Source: Siphonodentalium dalli
Lineage: Eukaryota; Mollusca; Scaphopoda; Gadilida; Siphonodentaliidae
Assembly: GCA_032622095.1 (NCBI GenBank)
Contig: CP136062.1
Coordinates: 13,915,710-13,979,709, forward strand
Length of the DNA: 64,000 nt
Reading direction: 5' to 3'
Made by a program: the position numbers and the translations under genes. The notes under the pieces are model-generated. The model ran no database searches and was not told the origin of the DNA. It saw only the letters and a list, made by a program, of their open reading frames with translations. Shown one piece after another: positions 1-11,700 of this stretch (its first letter is position 1; each line of letters opens with the position of its first letter).

Positions 1-142
1 TGTCGTTGCTGCTTCTGTTGTCGTTGCTGCTTCCGTTGTTGTCGTTGCTGCTGTCGTTGTTGTCGTTGCTGCTGCTGTTGTTGTTGCTGCTTCCGTTGTT
101 TCTTCTGTTGTTGTTGTTGTTGCTGTTGTTGTAGTAGTAGTA
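1..142. repeat. Trinucleotide microsatellite (GTT/GCT/GTC type)
   Basis: The first 140 bases are an imperfect run of TTG, TTC and CTG triplets that ends in a short TAG run. This is low-complexity sequence with no coding evidence. Confidence 0.9.
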
Positions 143-217
143 ATTTCTGAATAAAAGTTAGAATTTCGTACATAGACGGAACACATCATGCATCTTAATG
201 AAGAATCTTTCGTCGAG

Positions 218-435
218 TACAGTAATGCCCTAAATAATCGACTCCTTAACCATAGCAGAATTATGGGTAACTTTTCAGGATTTAGTCGGAAATATAAATT
301 GTTGCCATTCATCAGAAAGCTCTCGGGGAGAGCTTTCCGATGGATGACAACAAGTCATATTTCCAATTAAATCCTGAAAAGTTACCCATAATTCTGCTGT
401 GGTTAAGGAGTCGATTATTCAGGAAAATTACTGTA
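218..435. mobile_element. Palindromic MITE, family A, full copy
   Basis: A near-perfect palindrome of about 215 bp. The outer ends read TACAGTAATGCCC and, inverted, GGGCATTACTGTA; here the right end is slightly diverged. The arms of about 100 bp contain TTTCAGGATTTAGTCGGAA and its inverse and meet at a centre reading AGAGCTTTCCGATGAATG-like sequence. The TA at both ends fits a TA target duplication as in Tc1/mariner-derived MITEs (inference). Other full copies lie at 4981-5205, 7089-7305, 9700-9945 and 52228-52442. Partial copies lie near 23858-23967, 29378-29502, 37960-38099, 52920-53054 and 54236-54318. Confidence 0.8.
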
Positions 436-724
436 TGTCCAGCATCATATTCTCAAGACTGGATACACATGTACACATCCCACAGGGAGCCCCACACATA
501 TGGAAGCATGCACTACAGGGTGTCGTCTGCTCCACTCTATGTGGGACTCTCTGTGGGTTCTGTGATGCTAGGTCACAAGGTCCCATCAGACTTTAGTGTT
601 TTATGGTTTATGCCAGACAAGGCAAAGGTGATGTCAGGCATAATAACTTAAAACTGGTTGCACAGAAACCACACTGCCCCCTCCCCCCAAGACCAGCAGG
701 AAAAAAACTAGTATGGAGGGCCGA
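431..724. repeat. Dispersed duplicate of 9941-10234
   Basis: Nearly identical to 9941-10234: both run from the end of a family A MITE through CATCATATTCTCAAGACTGG-like sequence to the shared stretch ACTAGTATGGAGGGCCGA. The MITE plus its right flank therefore exists twice, 9.5 kb apart. Either a segmental duplication or a larger composite repeat would explain it. Short open frames inside are not credible genes. Confidence 0.75.
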
Positions 725-1000
725 AGTTACAAATGGGACAATGACCAGGCCTGATCGAGAATATGGGGCACACATCCCACAGGGAGCCTCACACAGATGG
801 AAGCATGCACTACATAGTGTGGTATGCTCCACTCTATGTGGGGCTCTCTATGGGTTCTGGTGTCAGATTACTGTAAGTTATAAATGGGACAATGACGAGG
901 CCTGAGAATATAGTGCACACATCCCACAGGTGGCCCCACACAGATGGAAACATGCACTACCGAGTCGTCTGCTCCACTCTATGTGGGGCTCTTTATTGGT
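470..1000. repeat. Three copies of hairpin repeat family C
   Basis: Short imperfect hairpins of about 85 bp: a left arm like CACAGGGAGCCTCACACAGA, a core with GTCGTCTGCTCCA, and a right arm like TATGTGGGGCTCTCTATGGG. Copies are at about 476-560, 772-855 and 905-990 here. Further copies lie near 1500-1580, 6436-6530, 6945-7020, 9270-9610, 9985-10065, 27745-27820, 37835-37920 and 53835-54030. They behave as a non-autonomous dispersed family; no class is assigned. Confidence 0.65.
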
Positions 1001-1067
1001 TACTGTAATTTACAAATGGGACAATGACCAGGCCTGAGAATATGGTGCCTGTAATTTATAGAATGGT

Positions 1068-1450
1068 GTCCACAGACGGTGAATTTAGTGATGCTATCCC
1101 GCGTAGCAAGCTAGCATCACTAAATTAATCCTCTGGGGACCTCATTCTCGTTAGGCCTCATCTTCTCTGCAAAGTTTCTTTATTACCAATTTTTTATAGA
1201 AACTTCTTCATTAAATTATATTTCTTTTTTAGTTTAATTTTCTATATCCCCAAATTGCAGATGAAACATTTCACAATCGAGGTTCCCAATGGGTGTACAT
1301 CACAATATTCACCATTTGGGAACTTCAATCTGAGTTTATGTCTCCGATAGTAGATGAGGCCATGCAGAATGAGGCCCCCAGAGTGTGAATTTGGTGATGC
1401 TAACCTACTATGTGGGACAGCGTCACTAAATTCACCCTCTGGCTTGAGCT
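1068..1450. repeat. Palindromic repeat family B (two copies)
   Basis: Each copy of about 90 bp pairs CCCAGAGGGTGAATTTAG-type sequence with its inverse around a short loop and ends in CAGAATGAGGTC / GACCTCATTCTG. Copies sit at about 1068-1150 and 1368-1447. Between them is an associated inverted pair around GTTCCCAATGGGTG and ATTTGGGAACTTC. Probably a MITE family; further copies cluster at 5335-6380. Confidence 0.65.
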
Positions 1451-1814
1451 CCAGTCATGGAAGGGTTAATATAAATGGAGACCTATTGTTGAGTATTATG
1501 TCACTGCTCCTGTAGGGAACCCCATACAGGTGGCAGCTTGTATAGCTGAGTGTCGTCTGCTCACGTATGTGAGAGGCTCCATAAGGGTTAATATAAGTGG
1601 AGACATATTGTTGAGTATTATGTCACTGCTCCTGGTGACAACATCAAATAAATATTAGAATGCATTCACTCAAATGCTAACTCATGTTACTTGGCACTTA
1701 TTAATAACAAAAATAAGAACAAAGTTGATCTATTTTTGTCATGGTCTTCTTAACAAGGATGATTTTACACAGCTTTTGACATATACCAGCTGTGAAGGCC
1801 TTTAGTTTCTTTAA

Positions 1815-2520
1815 GATGTCACATGTATAATTGGTGTTATGACACAGTGAATATACTAACCGTCACATGCATAATTGATGTTAAGACACAGTGAATATAC
1901 TAACCGTCACATGTATAATTGATGTTAAGACACAGTGAATATACTAACCGTCACATGCATAATTGATGTTAAGACACAGTGAATATACTAACCGTCACAT
2001 GTATAATTGATGTTATGACACAGTAAATATACTGACCGTCCCATGTATAATTGATGTTAAGACACAGTGAATATACTTACCGTCACATGTATAATTGATG
2101 TTAAGACACAGTGAATATACTAACCGTCACATGTATAATTGGTGTTATGACACAGTAAATATACTAACCGCCACATGTATAATTGGTGTTATGACACAGT
2201 GAATATACTAACCGTCACATGTATAATTGATGTTAAGACACAGTGAATATACTAACCGTCACATGCATAATTGATGTTAAGACACAGTGAATATACTAAC
2301 CGTCACATGTATAATTGGTGTTATGACACAGTGAATATACTAACCGTCACATGTATAATTGATGTTAAGACACAGTGAATATACTAACCGTCACATGTAT
2401 AATTGATGTTAAGACACAGTGAATATACTAACCGTCACATGTATAATTGATGTTAAGACACAGTGAATATACTAACCGTCACATGTATAATTGATGTTAA
2501 GACACAGTGAATATACTAAC
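1815..2520. repeat. 44-bp tandem array derived from an exon's donor edge
   Basis: About 16 copies of a 44-bp unit abut the 3' end (minus sense) of the EGF exon 2521-2607. Read on the minus strand, every unit repeats the last bases of the exon (AATTATACATGTGACG) followed by the exon's own 5' splice site (GTTAGTATATTCAC) and a short intron piece. The intron therefore begins with a row of near-identical splice donors. Units differ by a few substitutions (for example ATGCATAA against ATGTATAA). Confidence 0.85.
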
Positions 2521-2607
2521 CGTCACATGTATAATTGCTGATGGTGTTACGACACTCATACCCAGCTGTGCATGTAAAAAGGGCAGCATCAAAGCACTCG
2601 TCAACGT
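2521..2607 (-). CDS. EGF-like exon, short (29 codons)
   Basis: On the minus strand an acceptor (TTTCAG) at 2608-2613 is followed by a frame beginning VDEC, the usual start of a calcium-binding EGF module, and ending NYTCD before the donor GTTAGT. The exon is 87 nt and phase 1 at both ends, like every other exon of this gene. Only four of the six expected cysteines are present: the last C-x-C...C part is missing. The module therefore appears truncated at the point where the 44-bp donor-edge array begins, and either the fold is incomplete or the lost part is supplied by a further exon left of the array. It is the most 3' exon seen in this window. Confidence 0.65.
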
Positions 2608-2829
2608 CTGAAATGTTCAGAAGAAAACTCAGTGATTCAGTCTCTAAACATCTGAAATATTCAGAAGAAAACTCAGTGATCAGTGAACTGATGCTGGTTC
2701 GGCGATGAATTTCATAAATGTTATAAAATTTTAGCTGCGATATGGGTGGTCGGGAAACATCTCGTCACCCCCCTGGCCAACACCCCGACGCACCATTTGG
2801 ATACATTCGACTACATCCCCCCCAACCAA

Positions 2830-3327
2830 CTTTTTGTTGCCACGATCGTGGGTCAGTAGAGACTTACCAACACGGTCATTAGATGCATCTTGATTCTCAA
2901 ACATTTGGTATATGACCCCTCCCCCACTACCCATAATCCTGGGTGAGTATATTGACTTACCAACACAGTCATTGGATGCATCTCGATTATCACACATTTT
3001 GTATATGACCCACCCCACTACCCATAATCCTCGGTTAGTATATTGACTTACAACACAGTCATTGGATGCATCTCGATTTTCGTACATTTGGTATATGACC
3101 CCTCCCCAACTACCCATAATCCTCGGTGAGTATATCGACTTACAACACAGTCATTAGATGCATCTCGATTCTCACACATTTGGAATATGACCCCTCCCCC
3201 ACTACCCATAATCCTCGGTGAGTATATTGACTTACCAACACAGTCATTGTATGTATCTCGATTCTCACACATTTGGTATATGACCCCCCCCCTATACCCA
3301 TAATCCTCGGTGAGTATATTGACTTAC
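2830..3327. repeat. 91-bp tandem array derived from an exon's donor edge
   Basis: Five extra copies of a unit of about 91 bp lie directly downstream (minus sense) of the exon 3328-3594. Each repeats the exon's last residues (Asn-Ala-Ser-Asn-Asp-Cys region), the donor TTGGTAAGTC and the following intron bases with ACCCATAATCCTCGG (plus sense). Copies are centred near 2870, 2960, 3050, 3143 and 3236. Open frames running through the array on the minus strand are repeat artefacts. Confidence 0.85.
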
Positions 3328-3594
3328 CAACACAGTCGTTGGATGCATTCTTGGAGTACCCCGCAGCACACACGCATACGTGTGATCCATCTCGATTCTT
3401 ACACAATGTATTTGGTGCTGTGCATGGATCGGATGGCACGCATTCATTTACATCCTCAGAACAGTCCGTTAACAATGATTTATGCCACCCAGATTTACAG
3501 TTACATGTTCCATTTACGTTGTCACAGCTATCAATGTTTATTGAGCAGTTACATCGTAACGAGCAGCCGTCACCATAGAAACCACTATCACAGG
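3328..3594 (-). CDS. Double EGF exon (8-Cys laminin/MEGF-like plus 6-Cys EGF)
   Basis: An exon of 267 nt, phase 1 at both ends, with acceptor TTTTCAG at 3595-3601 and donor GTAAGTC at 3321-3327. It encodes (A)CDSGFYGDGC..., an eight-cysteine module of the laminin-EGF/MEGF/SREC kind, then a six-cysteine EGF beginning EDVNEC and ending NDC. Such modules are extracellular, disulfide-bonded and used in adhesion or receptor proteins (family knowledge). The size equals that of exon 6581-6847. The exon is unusual in being flanked on both sides by arrays copied from its own edges. Alternative donors or acceptors in these arrays could extend or confuse the exon boundaries. Confidence 0.85.
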
Positions 3595-4685
3595 CTGAAA
3601 AGGAAACAATCGAAACCATCATCACATCACATCACACATCGTAAAGAGCAGCCATCACCATAGAAAACACTATCACATGCTAAAAAGGAAACAATCGAAA
3701 CCATCATCACATGACATCACACGTTGTAACAAGCAGCCGTCACCAAAGAAACCACTATCACATGCTGAAAAGGAAATAATCAAAACCATCATCACATCAC
3801 ATCACACATCGTAACGAGCAGCCATCACCATAAAAACCACCATCTCATGCTGAAATGGAAAAAAAATCAAAACCATCATCACATCACACATCGTAACGAG
3901 CCGCCATCACCATAGAGACCACTATCACATGCTGAAACGGAAACAAACAAAACAATCATCACATCACATCACACATCGTAACAAGCAGTCATCACCATAG
4001 AAACCACTATCACAGACTGGAAAGGAAACAACCGAAACCATCATCACATCACACATCGTAACGAGCCGCTATCACCATAGAAACCACTATCACATGCTGA
4101 AACAGAAAAAACAAAACCATCATCACATCACATCACACATCGTAACGAGCAGCCATCACCATAGAAACCACTATCACATGCTGCAAAGGACACAAAATCA
4201 AAACTATCATCGCATCACATCACATATCGTAACGAGCAGCCATCTCCATAGAAACCACTACAACATGCTAAAACAGAAACAAACAAAACCATCATCACAT
4301 CACATCACACATTGTAACGAAAAGCCGTCACCATAGAAACCACTACCACGTGCTGAAACGGAAACAATACAAACCATCATCACATAACACATTGTAACGA
4401 GCAGCCGTCACCATAGAAATTACTATCACATGATGAAATGGAAACAATAAAAACCATCATCACATCACACATCGTAACTAGCAGCCGTCACCATAGAAAC
4501 CACCATCACATGCTGAAACGGAAACAATCAAAACCATCATCACATCACACATTGTAACAAGCAGCCATCAACATAGAAACCACTATCACATGCTTAAAAG
4601 GAAACAATCAAAACCATCATCACATCACACATCGTAAGGAGCAGCCATCACCATAAAAACCACTATCACATGCTGAAAACGAAAA
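3595..4685. repeat. 80-90-bp tandem array derived from an exon's acceptor edge
   Basis: Thirteen imperfect copies of an 80-90-bp unit precede (minus sense) the exon 3328-3594. Read on the minus strand, each unit contains a polypyrimidine/CAG acceptor, then a copy of about the first 45 exon bases (TGTGATAGTGGTTTCTATGG...CGTTACGATGT), then a short GATGTGATGATGG spacer. Several copies keep an intact AG acceptor dinucleotide. The array was evidently built from the exon's 5' boundary. Confidence 0.85.
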
Positions 4686-6580
4686 ACATTTTAAGAAACA
4701 AAAGACATATTTTCAGCGCTATATCGATGTAATTTTAACATAAAAAATGTATTGACATGCAAAATCTCATTGTTGGTGGGTTCTTAATAATGAAAATATG
4801 CACACAGTCAATCAATTTTAGAGGCATTTTCCGGCAATGAATATGAATCACCCTGCACTCTTATTATCTGTTTTTCGATCTGTCGTCTGCTTTTATTACA
4901 TGAACACTCATCCAATTAAGTAAAAGACCATTTCAATGTATACTTTTATAACTGAATAAGAGAACATACAGTAACATACATACAGTAATGTCCTAAATAA
5001 TCGACCCCTAAGCCACAACAGAATTATGGGAAATTTTTCAGGATTTATTCGGAAATATGGCTTGTTGCCATTCATCAGAAAGCTCTCAATGAGAGCTTTC
5101 CGGTGAATGGCAATTTGGCAATAATCCATATTTCCGACTGAATCCTGAAAAGTTTCCCGTAATTCTGCTGTGGTTAAAGGGTCATACACTTTGGGCATTA
5201 CTGTAAAAAATGTTTAGACATGCGAAATCTCAATATTGGACAGTTTTTAATGAGGAAAATATACACAAAATCAATCCATTTTAGAGAATTTTATGTGAAT
5301 CTACTCCCTGCTTGATATAGTGTTCTGTGATTTTCAGAATGAGGTTCCCAGAGGATGAATTTAATGACGCTTCCCCGCACAGTGGGTTAGGATCACTAAA
5401 CTCACCCTCTGGGGACCTCATTCTGATCTTAGGTATCCTGAGGCCTCAGCAGAATGAGGTCCCCAGAGGATGAATTTGGTGACGCTCAAGCCTGTAAATA
5501 GCGTGTCTGTCATTTGCAAAATGAGGTCACCAGAGGGTGAATTTAGTGGTGTTATCCCACACAGCTATCACGCACAGTGGGCTAGAATCACCAAATTGAC
5601 CCATCTGGGGAACTCATTCTGCTTAGGCTCATATTCTGGGAAGTATCTATACTATCAAATTAACATTGTTTTTAGTTATGTTTTCCCTTCGGGGAAGTTT
5701 CTATATCCCCTAATTTGCAGAAGATAAAATGCATAATCGAGGTGCCCAATGGGTGAACATTACCAAATTCAACTGGGGAACTTCAATCTGATCTTAGGTC
5801 TACCATAGAAGTTAAGGGCCTCAGCAGAATGAGGTTCCCAGAGGGTGAATTTAGTGATGCTAGCCCGCTGGGAACCTCTTTCTGCAAATGACAGACACAC
5901 TATTTCAAGGCCTGAACCCACATCGAAGCCTGAGTTTAGTGTGTCTGAGTTTAGTGTGTCTGAGTTTAGTGTGTCTGTCATTTTCAGAATGATGTCCCCA
6001 GAGGGTGAATTTAGTAATGCAATCCCGCATAACGGGCTAGCATTACAAAATTCACCCTCTGGGGACCTCATTCTGCATGGCATCATCTACTGTGGGAGAC
6101 ATAGACTAAGATTGAAGCTGAATGGTGAATATTGTGATGTACACCCATTGGGAACCTCAAATATGCAATGTGTCGTCTACCAATTTGGGGATATAGAGAA
6201 ACAAACCAAAAAAGAAATATGATCTATGTGAAGAGGTTTCTATAGACATTTGATAATAAAGATACTTTCCTAAGCAGAATGAGATCGCCAGAGGGTGAAA
6301 TTAGTGATATTAGCGCGCTATGCTGGATATTGTCGCTAAATTCACCCTCTGTGGACCTCATTCTGCAAATGATAGTCACACTAAACTCAGGCTTGGTCAG
6401 TAATGTAAGACATCCATCTCAAACCTCCCTGATAATGTTAATGTTTAACCCACATGGAGCCTCACACACATTGAGCATGTACTACATAGTGTTGTCAGCT
6501 CCAGTCTATGTGGGGCTCTCTATGGGTTATACACACTAAACTCAGGCTTGACCTTTATCCTCTTTAACATATATTCTCAC
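4686..6580. other. Intron sequence: family A MITE and cluster of family B palindromes
   Basis: No gene is seen. A full family A MITE occupies 4981-5205. From 5335 to 6380 lie six or so family B palindromes (about 5335-5432, 5455-5620, 5829-5880, 5985-6075, 6275-6366) carrying AGAGGGTGAATTTAGTGATG and its inverse. Between them are four tandem GAGTTTAGTGTGTCT units near 5930-5985. Open frames here come from the palindromes. A family C hairpin lies at 6436-6530. Confidence 0.7.
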
Positions 6581-6847
6581 CTTCACAAGAAATACCATTC
6601 GTTGGATCGTTGAGTTCTATGTATCCTGGTTTACAGACACATGCGTAGCTTCCCGGCGATTCCACGCAATCAGAGTTGTTCTGACAATTAGCAGTGAGAC
6701 ACTCTTTGGTATCATTACTGCAGTCTGTTCCTTCCCAGCCCGATTTACAGGTGCACACCCCATCGGTGCCGCCACATGTCCGTGTGTTCTCCATCACACA
6801 TATACAGTCGTGTGTGCAGTTAGGACCCCATTTGTTGGCATCACAAG
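6581..6847 (-). CDS. Double EGF exon (8-Cys laminin/MEGF-like plus 6-Cys EGF)
   Basis: An exon of 267 nt with acceptor TATAG at 6848-6852 and donor GTGAGAATA at 6572-6580, phase 1 at both ends. It encodes (A)CDANKWGPNC..., an eight-cysteine module with the typical GWEGTDC end, then a six-cysteine EGF (KECLTANC...CVCKPGYIEL...SCE). All 14 cysteines are present. In the gene order it follows exon 23378-23497, with the 11.8-kb Polinton lying in the intron between them. No edge-derived array is visible beside this exon. Confidence 0.88.
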
Positions 6848-9800
6848 CTATAAAAAAAGAAAATAAATGTTTATAGGTACATATGCCTTATCGATGGCGC
6901 CACATGTCTGGATCAAACTTGTTATCACAGTTATCATAGGTACAACACAGATAGGATGATGTACTATGGAATGTCGTCTGCTCGGGGATCTGTTGGGGCT
7001 CTCAGTGGGAGTGTGGCCAGGTAAATATTATGAGTTAACCCATGTGAAGTCCATACTCAGTACGAATATTTAGCAGCAAAGATGCTAATACAGTAATGCC
7101 CTAAGTAATCGACTTCTTAACCACTGGAGAATTATGGGTAACTTTTCATGATTTAGTCGGAAATATGGCTTGTTGCCATTCATCGGAAAGCTCTCGGTGT
7201 GAACTTTCCGATGAATGGCAATAAGCCATATTTCCGACTAAATCCTGAAAAGTTACACAAAATTATGCTGTGGTTAAGAAGTCGATTAATTAGAGCATTA
7301 CTGTACATGCCTTATCGATGGCTCAACACGTCTGGACCAAATGTGTTATCACAGTTGATAAAGAGCATAATTGGTTAGGCCATCACTGGACGAAAAGTGT
7401 CGTTTACAGATATGGAGATTTCACATATTTTCCATGTATTGAATATACGTGACGTTTACTTTTTTATTTTAAAATATGGAAATTCTGTATTTTTCCTGTT
7501 TGATTCAGTTTAAATCCAAATTATTCGCTGTCATATGGCATCGCAGATCTCAATATCAATTTATTATCATCCCATCATGCCGCATGTTACATAACAGTAC
7601 TGGCATGTCTCAGTCTTAGATTAATATCCCTCTGTGTTAACGCCCCCCTTTTATGACTTCAAGGTACATTAAGCTGGCCTTTATCACGATTGGCGAGTTA
7701 AAGTAATTTAATTATAAGTGGTAAATCTTTGAGTTCCTTAGACGCCTCATAGAGAATTTTCCACGGTTTGGATAGATTGATGTATATTATAAACATGCTG
7801 TGCAAGAATTTGTATTATAGTTACACAAATATTTCACTCACACATGTTAGAGCCAACCACCACTAGCTATTTGTGCAATTTGTATGTATGTGACTATAAT
7901 TTATATTTTCTCTGTTATTTTCACGGCGATATTCACTTACAGTTGTCATACCTTTGGACAATGTTCTGCATTGTTTATGATTTTATCGTGCCAACTTCAC
8001 ATATTTCCCTCTATTTTTAGATAAATAACTTACGTTAACCACAAATGGTTAGTTCTAAATGCAGCTAGTCATACCGCGATTTTGTTTTTAATACTGTGTA
8101 GTCGGTATTGGATTTCTTGAATAGTCGGTGTACCGCCGCACACTATATTTTCCTCTTTTAGTCGCTATTACGACAGCAAATGTCAATAAAATACATATTC
8201 TGAGGCACTAAAGCGTGCCTGTGAGTAATGAACGAGAACGAGAACTAGCGAGACGAAACGAGAACCAGTGAGATAAAACAAGAACCAGCGAGACGTGACG
8301 ATAACGAGTCAGTCGCCCAAGGCGTAACTGCAGCAAAGTGCGAAAATCAATTATCACAAAGGCAGTGCCAACACGACCGTTGTACGCTGATGGATGTGTG
8401 TTTATAGTCGTCTCATATGCAGTTTAAATTAATGTACACAATGTAATAATTAGACTAGGTCGCCATCCATACAATTACGAAATGTAAACTATACTCTCAC
8501 AATTGTTTTCGTGCTAATGTTTATCCAAAATCGAGACACCACGGATAAATACGTATTGCTTGGGGACCTTTTTAGTATAATCTGGACTTAAATCCCCTCA
8601 TGGTATAATTCTTTTAATCCATTGGAGTGATGGGAAATGAATTGCAAATCGTATCCAACATTATCCGAATTCGCGCGAAAATATCTCTGTATATGTGTCA
8701 CAAGTGTGCCTTCTGAGCGCTTAATCAGTAAGTCGGGACAGATTGTTGCCCCGAAGCGTTCATGCCTGAAACCTGAAAACGTCAATATGTTGTCGTTTCT
8801 CGCGGCAAATATGTAATTTACTGTTTTTTTTTTAATAAAATGCTTTGTTATGAAATAGATATTGTGAACTAATTACTTGTTTGTTTTTTTGTTTTTTTGC
8901 ATAAGCGACGTTAGTAGAACCCCACATATTGTTAAGATCACACGCGATATGCATTGCGTTGTCTTCTTTTCGCGTGTCCGAGTGACTCTGCATTCACACG
9001 TGAATATTGAATTCCGTACTGCATGTTCAAAGGGTCTTAACTAGCAAAATGTTTGGATATTATTCTTGACGGTATTTAGTCATACCGCGGTATTGATTTT
9101 AATACCGTAGTCGGTATTGTGAAGGTGGATACCGTGCAGCCCTAAATGCAGCGAACAAAAGTTCAGAGACACAGTACAAGGAAGACGCGCATGCCTGTGA
9201 GTGTGGCCAGGTAAATGTTATGAGGGGCTCTCCATACGTATAAAGAACAAGACTAAAGATTACATCGCATATGGTGCCCCATATGATGATGTACTATGGA
9301 ATGTCGTCTGCTCAGGGATCTGTGGGGCTCTCGGTGGGAGTGTGGCCAGGTAAATATTATGAAGGGCTCTCCATACGTAAGAACAAGACTAAAGATTACA
9401 CCCATAGGATGCCTCATAGGATGATGTACTATGGAATGTCGTCTGCTCGGGGATCTGTGGGGCTCTCAGTTGTAGTGTGACCAGGTAAATATTATGAAGG
9501 GCTCTCCATACGTAAGAACAAGACTAAAGATTACATCCCATAGGGTGCCTCATATGATGCTGTACTATGGAATGTCGTCTGCTCGGAGATCTGTGGGGCT
9601 CTCAGTGGGAGTGTGGCCAGGTCAATATGACTCGTATCAATGGTCAAAATGTGAAGTGCATACTCAGTATGAATATATATATAGCAGCTAAGATGCTAAT
9701 ACAGTAATTCCCTAAATAATCGACTCATTCACCACTGCAGATTTAGTAAAAAATATGGCTTTTGATAATCATCGGAAAGCTCTTTTTCAGGATTTAGTCG

Positions 9801-11233
9801 AAAATATGGCTTGTTGCTATTCATCTGAAAGCTCTTAGTGAGAGCGTTCCGATGAATGGCAACTGCCATATTTTCGACTAAATCCTGAAAAATTACTTAT
9901 GATTCTGCTATGGTTAAGGAGTCAATTATTTAGTGAATTACTGTATGTCCAGCATCATACTCTCAAGACTGGATACACATGTACACATCCCACAGGGAGC
10001 CCCACACATATGGAAGCATGCACTACAGAGTGTCGTCTGCTCCACTCTATGTGGGACTCTCTGTGGGTTCTGTGATGCTAGGTCACACGGTCCCATCAGA
10101 CTTTAGTGTTTTAAGGTTTATGCCAGACAAGGCAAAGGTGATGTCAGGCATAATAACTTAAAACTGGTTGCACAGAAACCACACTGCCCCTTCCCCCCAA
10201 GACCAGCAGGAAAAAAACTAGTATGGAGGGCCGACTGGTAACCAAGAACGAACTCTCTGCTATTTACAAGTCAACAAAGTAATACAGGACAGTAAAATGG
10301 CTGCATGATAAATCTGTCATAATACATATAATATTTCACATGATATGTGTATAAAATAGGTGCATGTGTATTGTTCTGGTGCACAATTTGTACAGGTATT
10401 GGTTTCCTCGTCCATCTTGATAAAATTTGTGAGGCATGATCCCGGAGCGGTTTACAGATATTTGGAAAAGATATTTGGAACGTACATAAAGTAAAGTTAA
10501 TTATCCAAAAATAGACAATTTTGAACTGTTTTAAAAAGGTTCCCATATTTTAGGAAAGGTCGAAATGACACAAGAGAACGTTGCTAGCACTTGATTTATA
10601 ATGACACAAGAGAACGTTGCTAGCACTTGATTTATAATGAAACAAGAGAACGTTGCTAGCACTTGATTTATAATGACACAAGAGAACGTTGCTAGCACTT
10701 TATTTATGATGACACAAGATAAAGTTGTTAGCACTTGATTTACGATGACACAAGAGAACGTTGCTAGCACTTGATTTATAATGATACAAGAGAACGTTGC
10801 TAGCACTTGATTTATAATGATACAAGAGAACGTTGCTAGCACTTGATGTATGATGCCACAAGAGAACGTTGCTAGCACTTGATTTATGGTGACACAAGAG
10901 AGCATTGCTAGCACTTGATTTATGATGACGCAAGAGAACGTTGCTAGCACTTGATTTATGAGGACACAAGAGAACGTTGCTAGCACTTGATTTATAACTC
11001 CCTCAGCAGTTTCCATATTAATCCTTTTCAGTATAACAGCTAAGATGCCATATTTACAATATTTACAATACGGTCTCAATATGGTTAAATTTACTAATTA
11101 TTCTGTTTATGTTAAATTCAAAGCTTAAGTCAATTAAAGCTGCACATATCGTTTGGAACATTGAATCTGCAAACCTTAAATATTAGTCACAATCAACCAC
11201 TTTAGCCGGTTAATAAGGGAAATTTTAAGTTAT
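6848..11233. other. Intron sequence left of the Polinton
   Basis: No gene is recognised. Two family A MITEs lie at 7089-7305 and 9700-9945. The first interrupts a direct repeat of ATGCCTTATCGATGGC at about 6886 and 7309. A repeat of about 45 bp starting AGTCATACCGCG occurs at about 8067 and 9077 in the same orientation. A purine-rich GAACGAGAAC stretch lies at 8225-8310. Three to four tandem units with CTCTCCATACGTAAGAACAA lie at about 9200-9620, and the duplicate of 431-724 at 9941-10234. Confidence 0.6.
10555..10995. repeat. 36-bp minisatellite, about 12 copies
   Basis: Tandem copies of ACAAGAGAACGTTGCTAGCA followed by CTTGATTTATAATGAC (36 bp). One copy near 10714 is diverged. Because 36 is divisible by three, all frames that lack a stop stay open across the array on the minus strand, giving a false 182-codon frame. 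There are no spacers, so it is not a CRISPR-like array. Confidence 0.9.
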
Positions 11234-11239
11234 TCTGAA
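11234..11239. repeat. Target-site duplication, left (TCTGAA)
   Basis: The six bases TCTGAA directly precede the element's 5' AG end and are repeated exactly after its right end at 23071-23076. A 6-bp duplication is the known hallmark of Polinton/Maverick integration by a retroviral-type integrase. Confidence 0.92.
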
Positions 11240-11700
11240 AGTAGTATAGTCTACACTTTTGGGTAGACGGTTTGACTTGACTTTGCTCAGCGCCTGATCC
11301 TGAGCTAACAGGGGTTACAGGTCACTATGCGTGGGTGTATATCGGTGAAGGTTATCACCAGAATAGCGCGTTATCGTGGCGGGTATCTCTAGGTCAAGGT
11401 CAAACAAAATATTCCGCAACAAATCGGCGAAGGTTATCACTAGAATAGCGCGTCATCACGGGTGTGTATGTCTAAGTTATATATAACAATTCGGCGAAGG
11501 TTATCACCATAATAGCGCATAAACCACGCGCGTACGTCTAGGTCCCGGGCAAACAATTCGGCGAAGGTTATCACGAGAATAGCGCGTGATCACGGGTGTA
11601 TATGTCTAGGTCACGGGTAAACAATATATTCCGCAACAAATCGGCGAAGGTTATCACGACATTAGCGCGTGTTCGGGGGGCGTGTACGTCTAGGTTAGAG
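11240..11700 (+). repeat. Polinton left terminal inverted repeat
   Basis: Begins AGTAGTATAGTCTACACTTT. After a unique stretch of about 100 bp come five tandem units of 70-80 bp, each with a core GGCGAAGGTTATCAC...AATAGCGCG followed by a TACGTCTAGGT-like segment. It matches the reverse complement of 22610-23070 nearly base for base. Confidence 0.9.

Noticed and set aside
2731-3272. Minus-strand frames containing repeated NRDASNDCVGKSIYSP
   Set aside because: These read through intronic copies of the exon's donor edge and splice sites. They are array artefacts, not an extended protein.
4094-4336. His-rich plus-strand frames in the 3.6-4.7-kb array
   Set aside because: They are antisense to the acceptor-edge array and are explained by CATCACATCA repeats.
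10555-10995. Possible CRISPR-like array
   Set aside because: Units are directly joined with no unique spacers, and the context is an animal genome. The same holds for the 25-, 38- and 86-bp arrays.
10531-11079. 182-codon minus-strand open frame with repeated VLATFSC motif
   Set aside because: It is the translation of a 36-bp minisatellite whose length is a multiple of three. The repeats are non-coding in character and other frames are open too.
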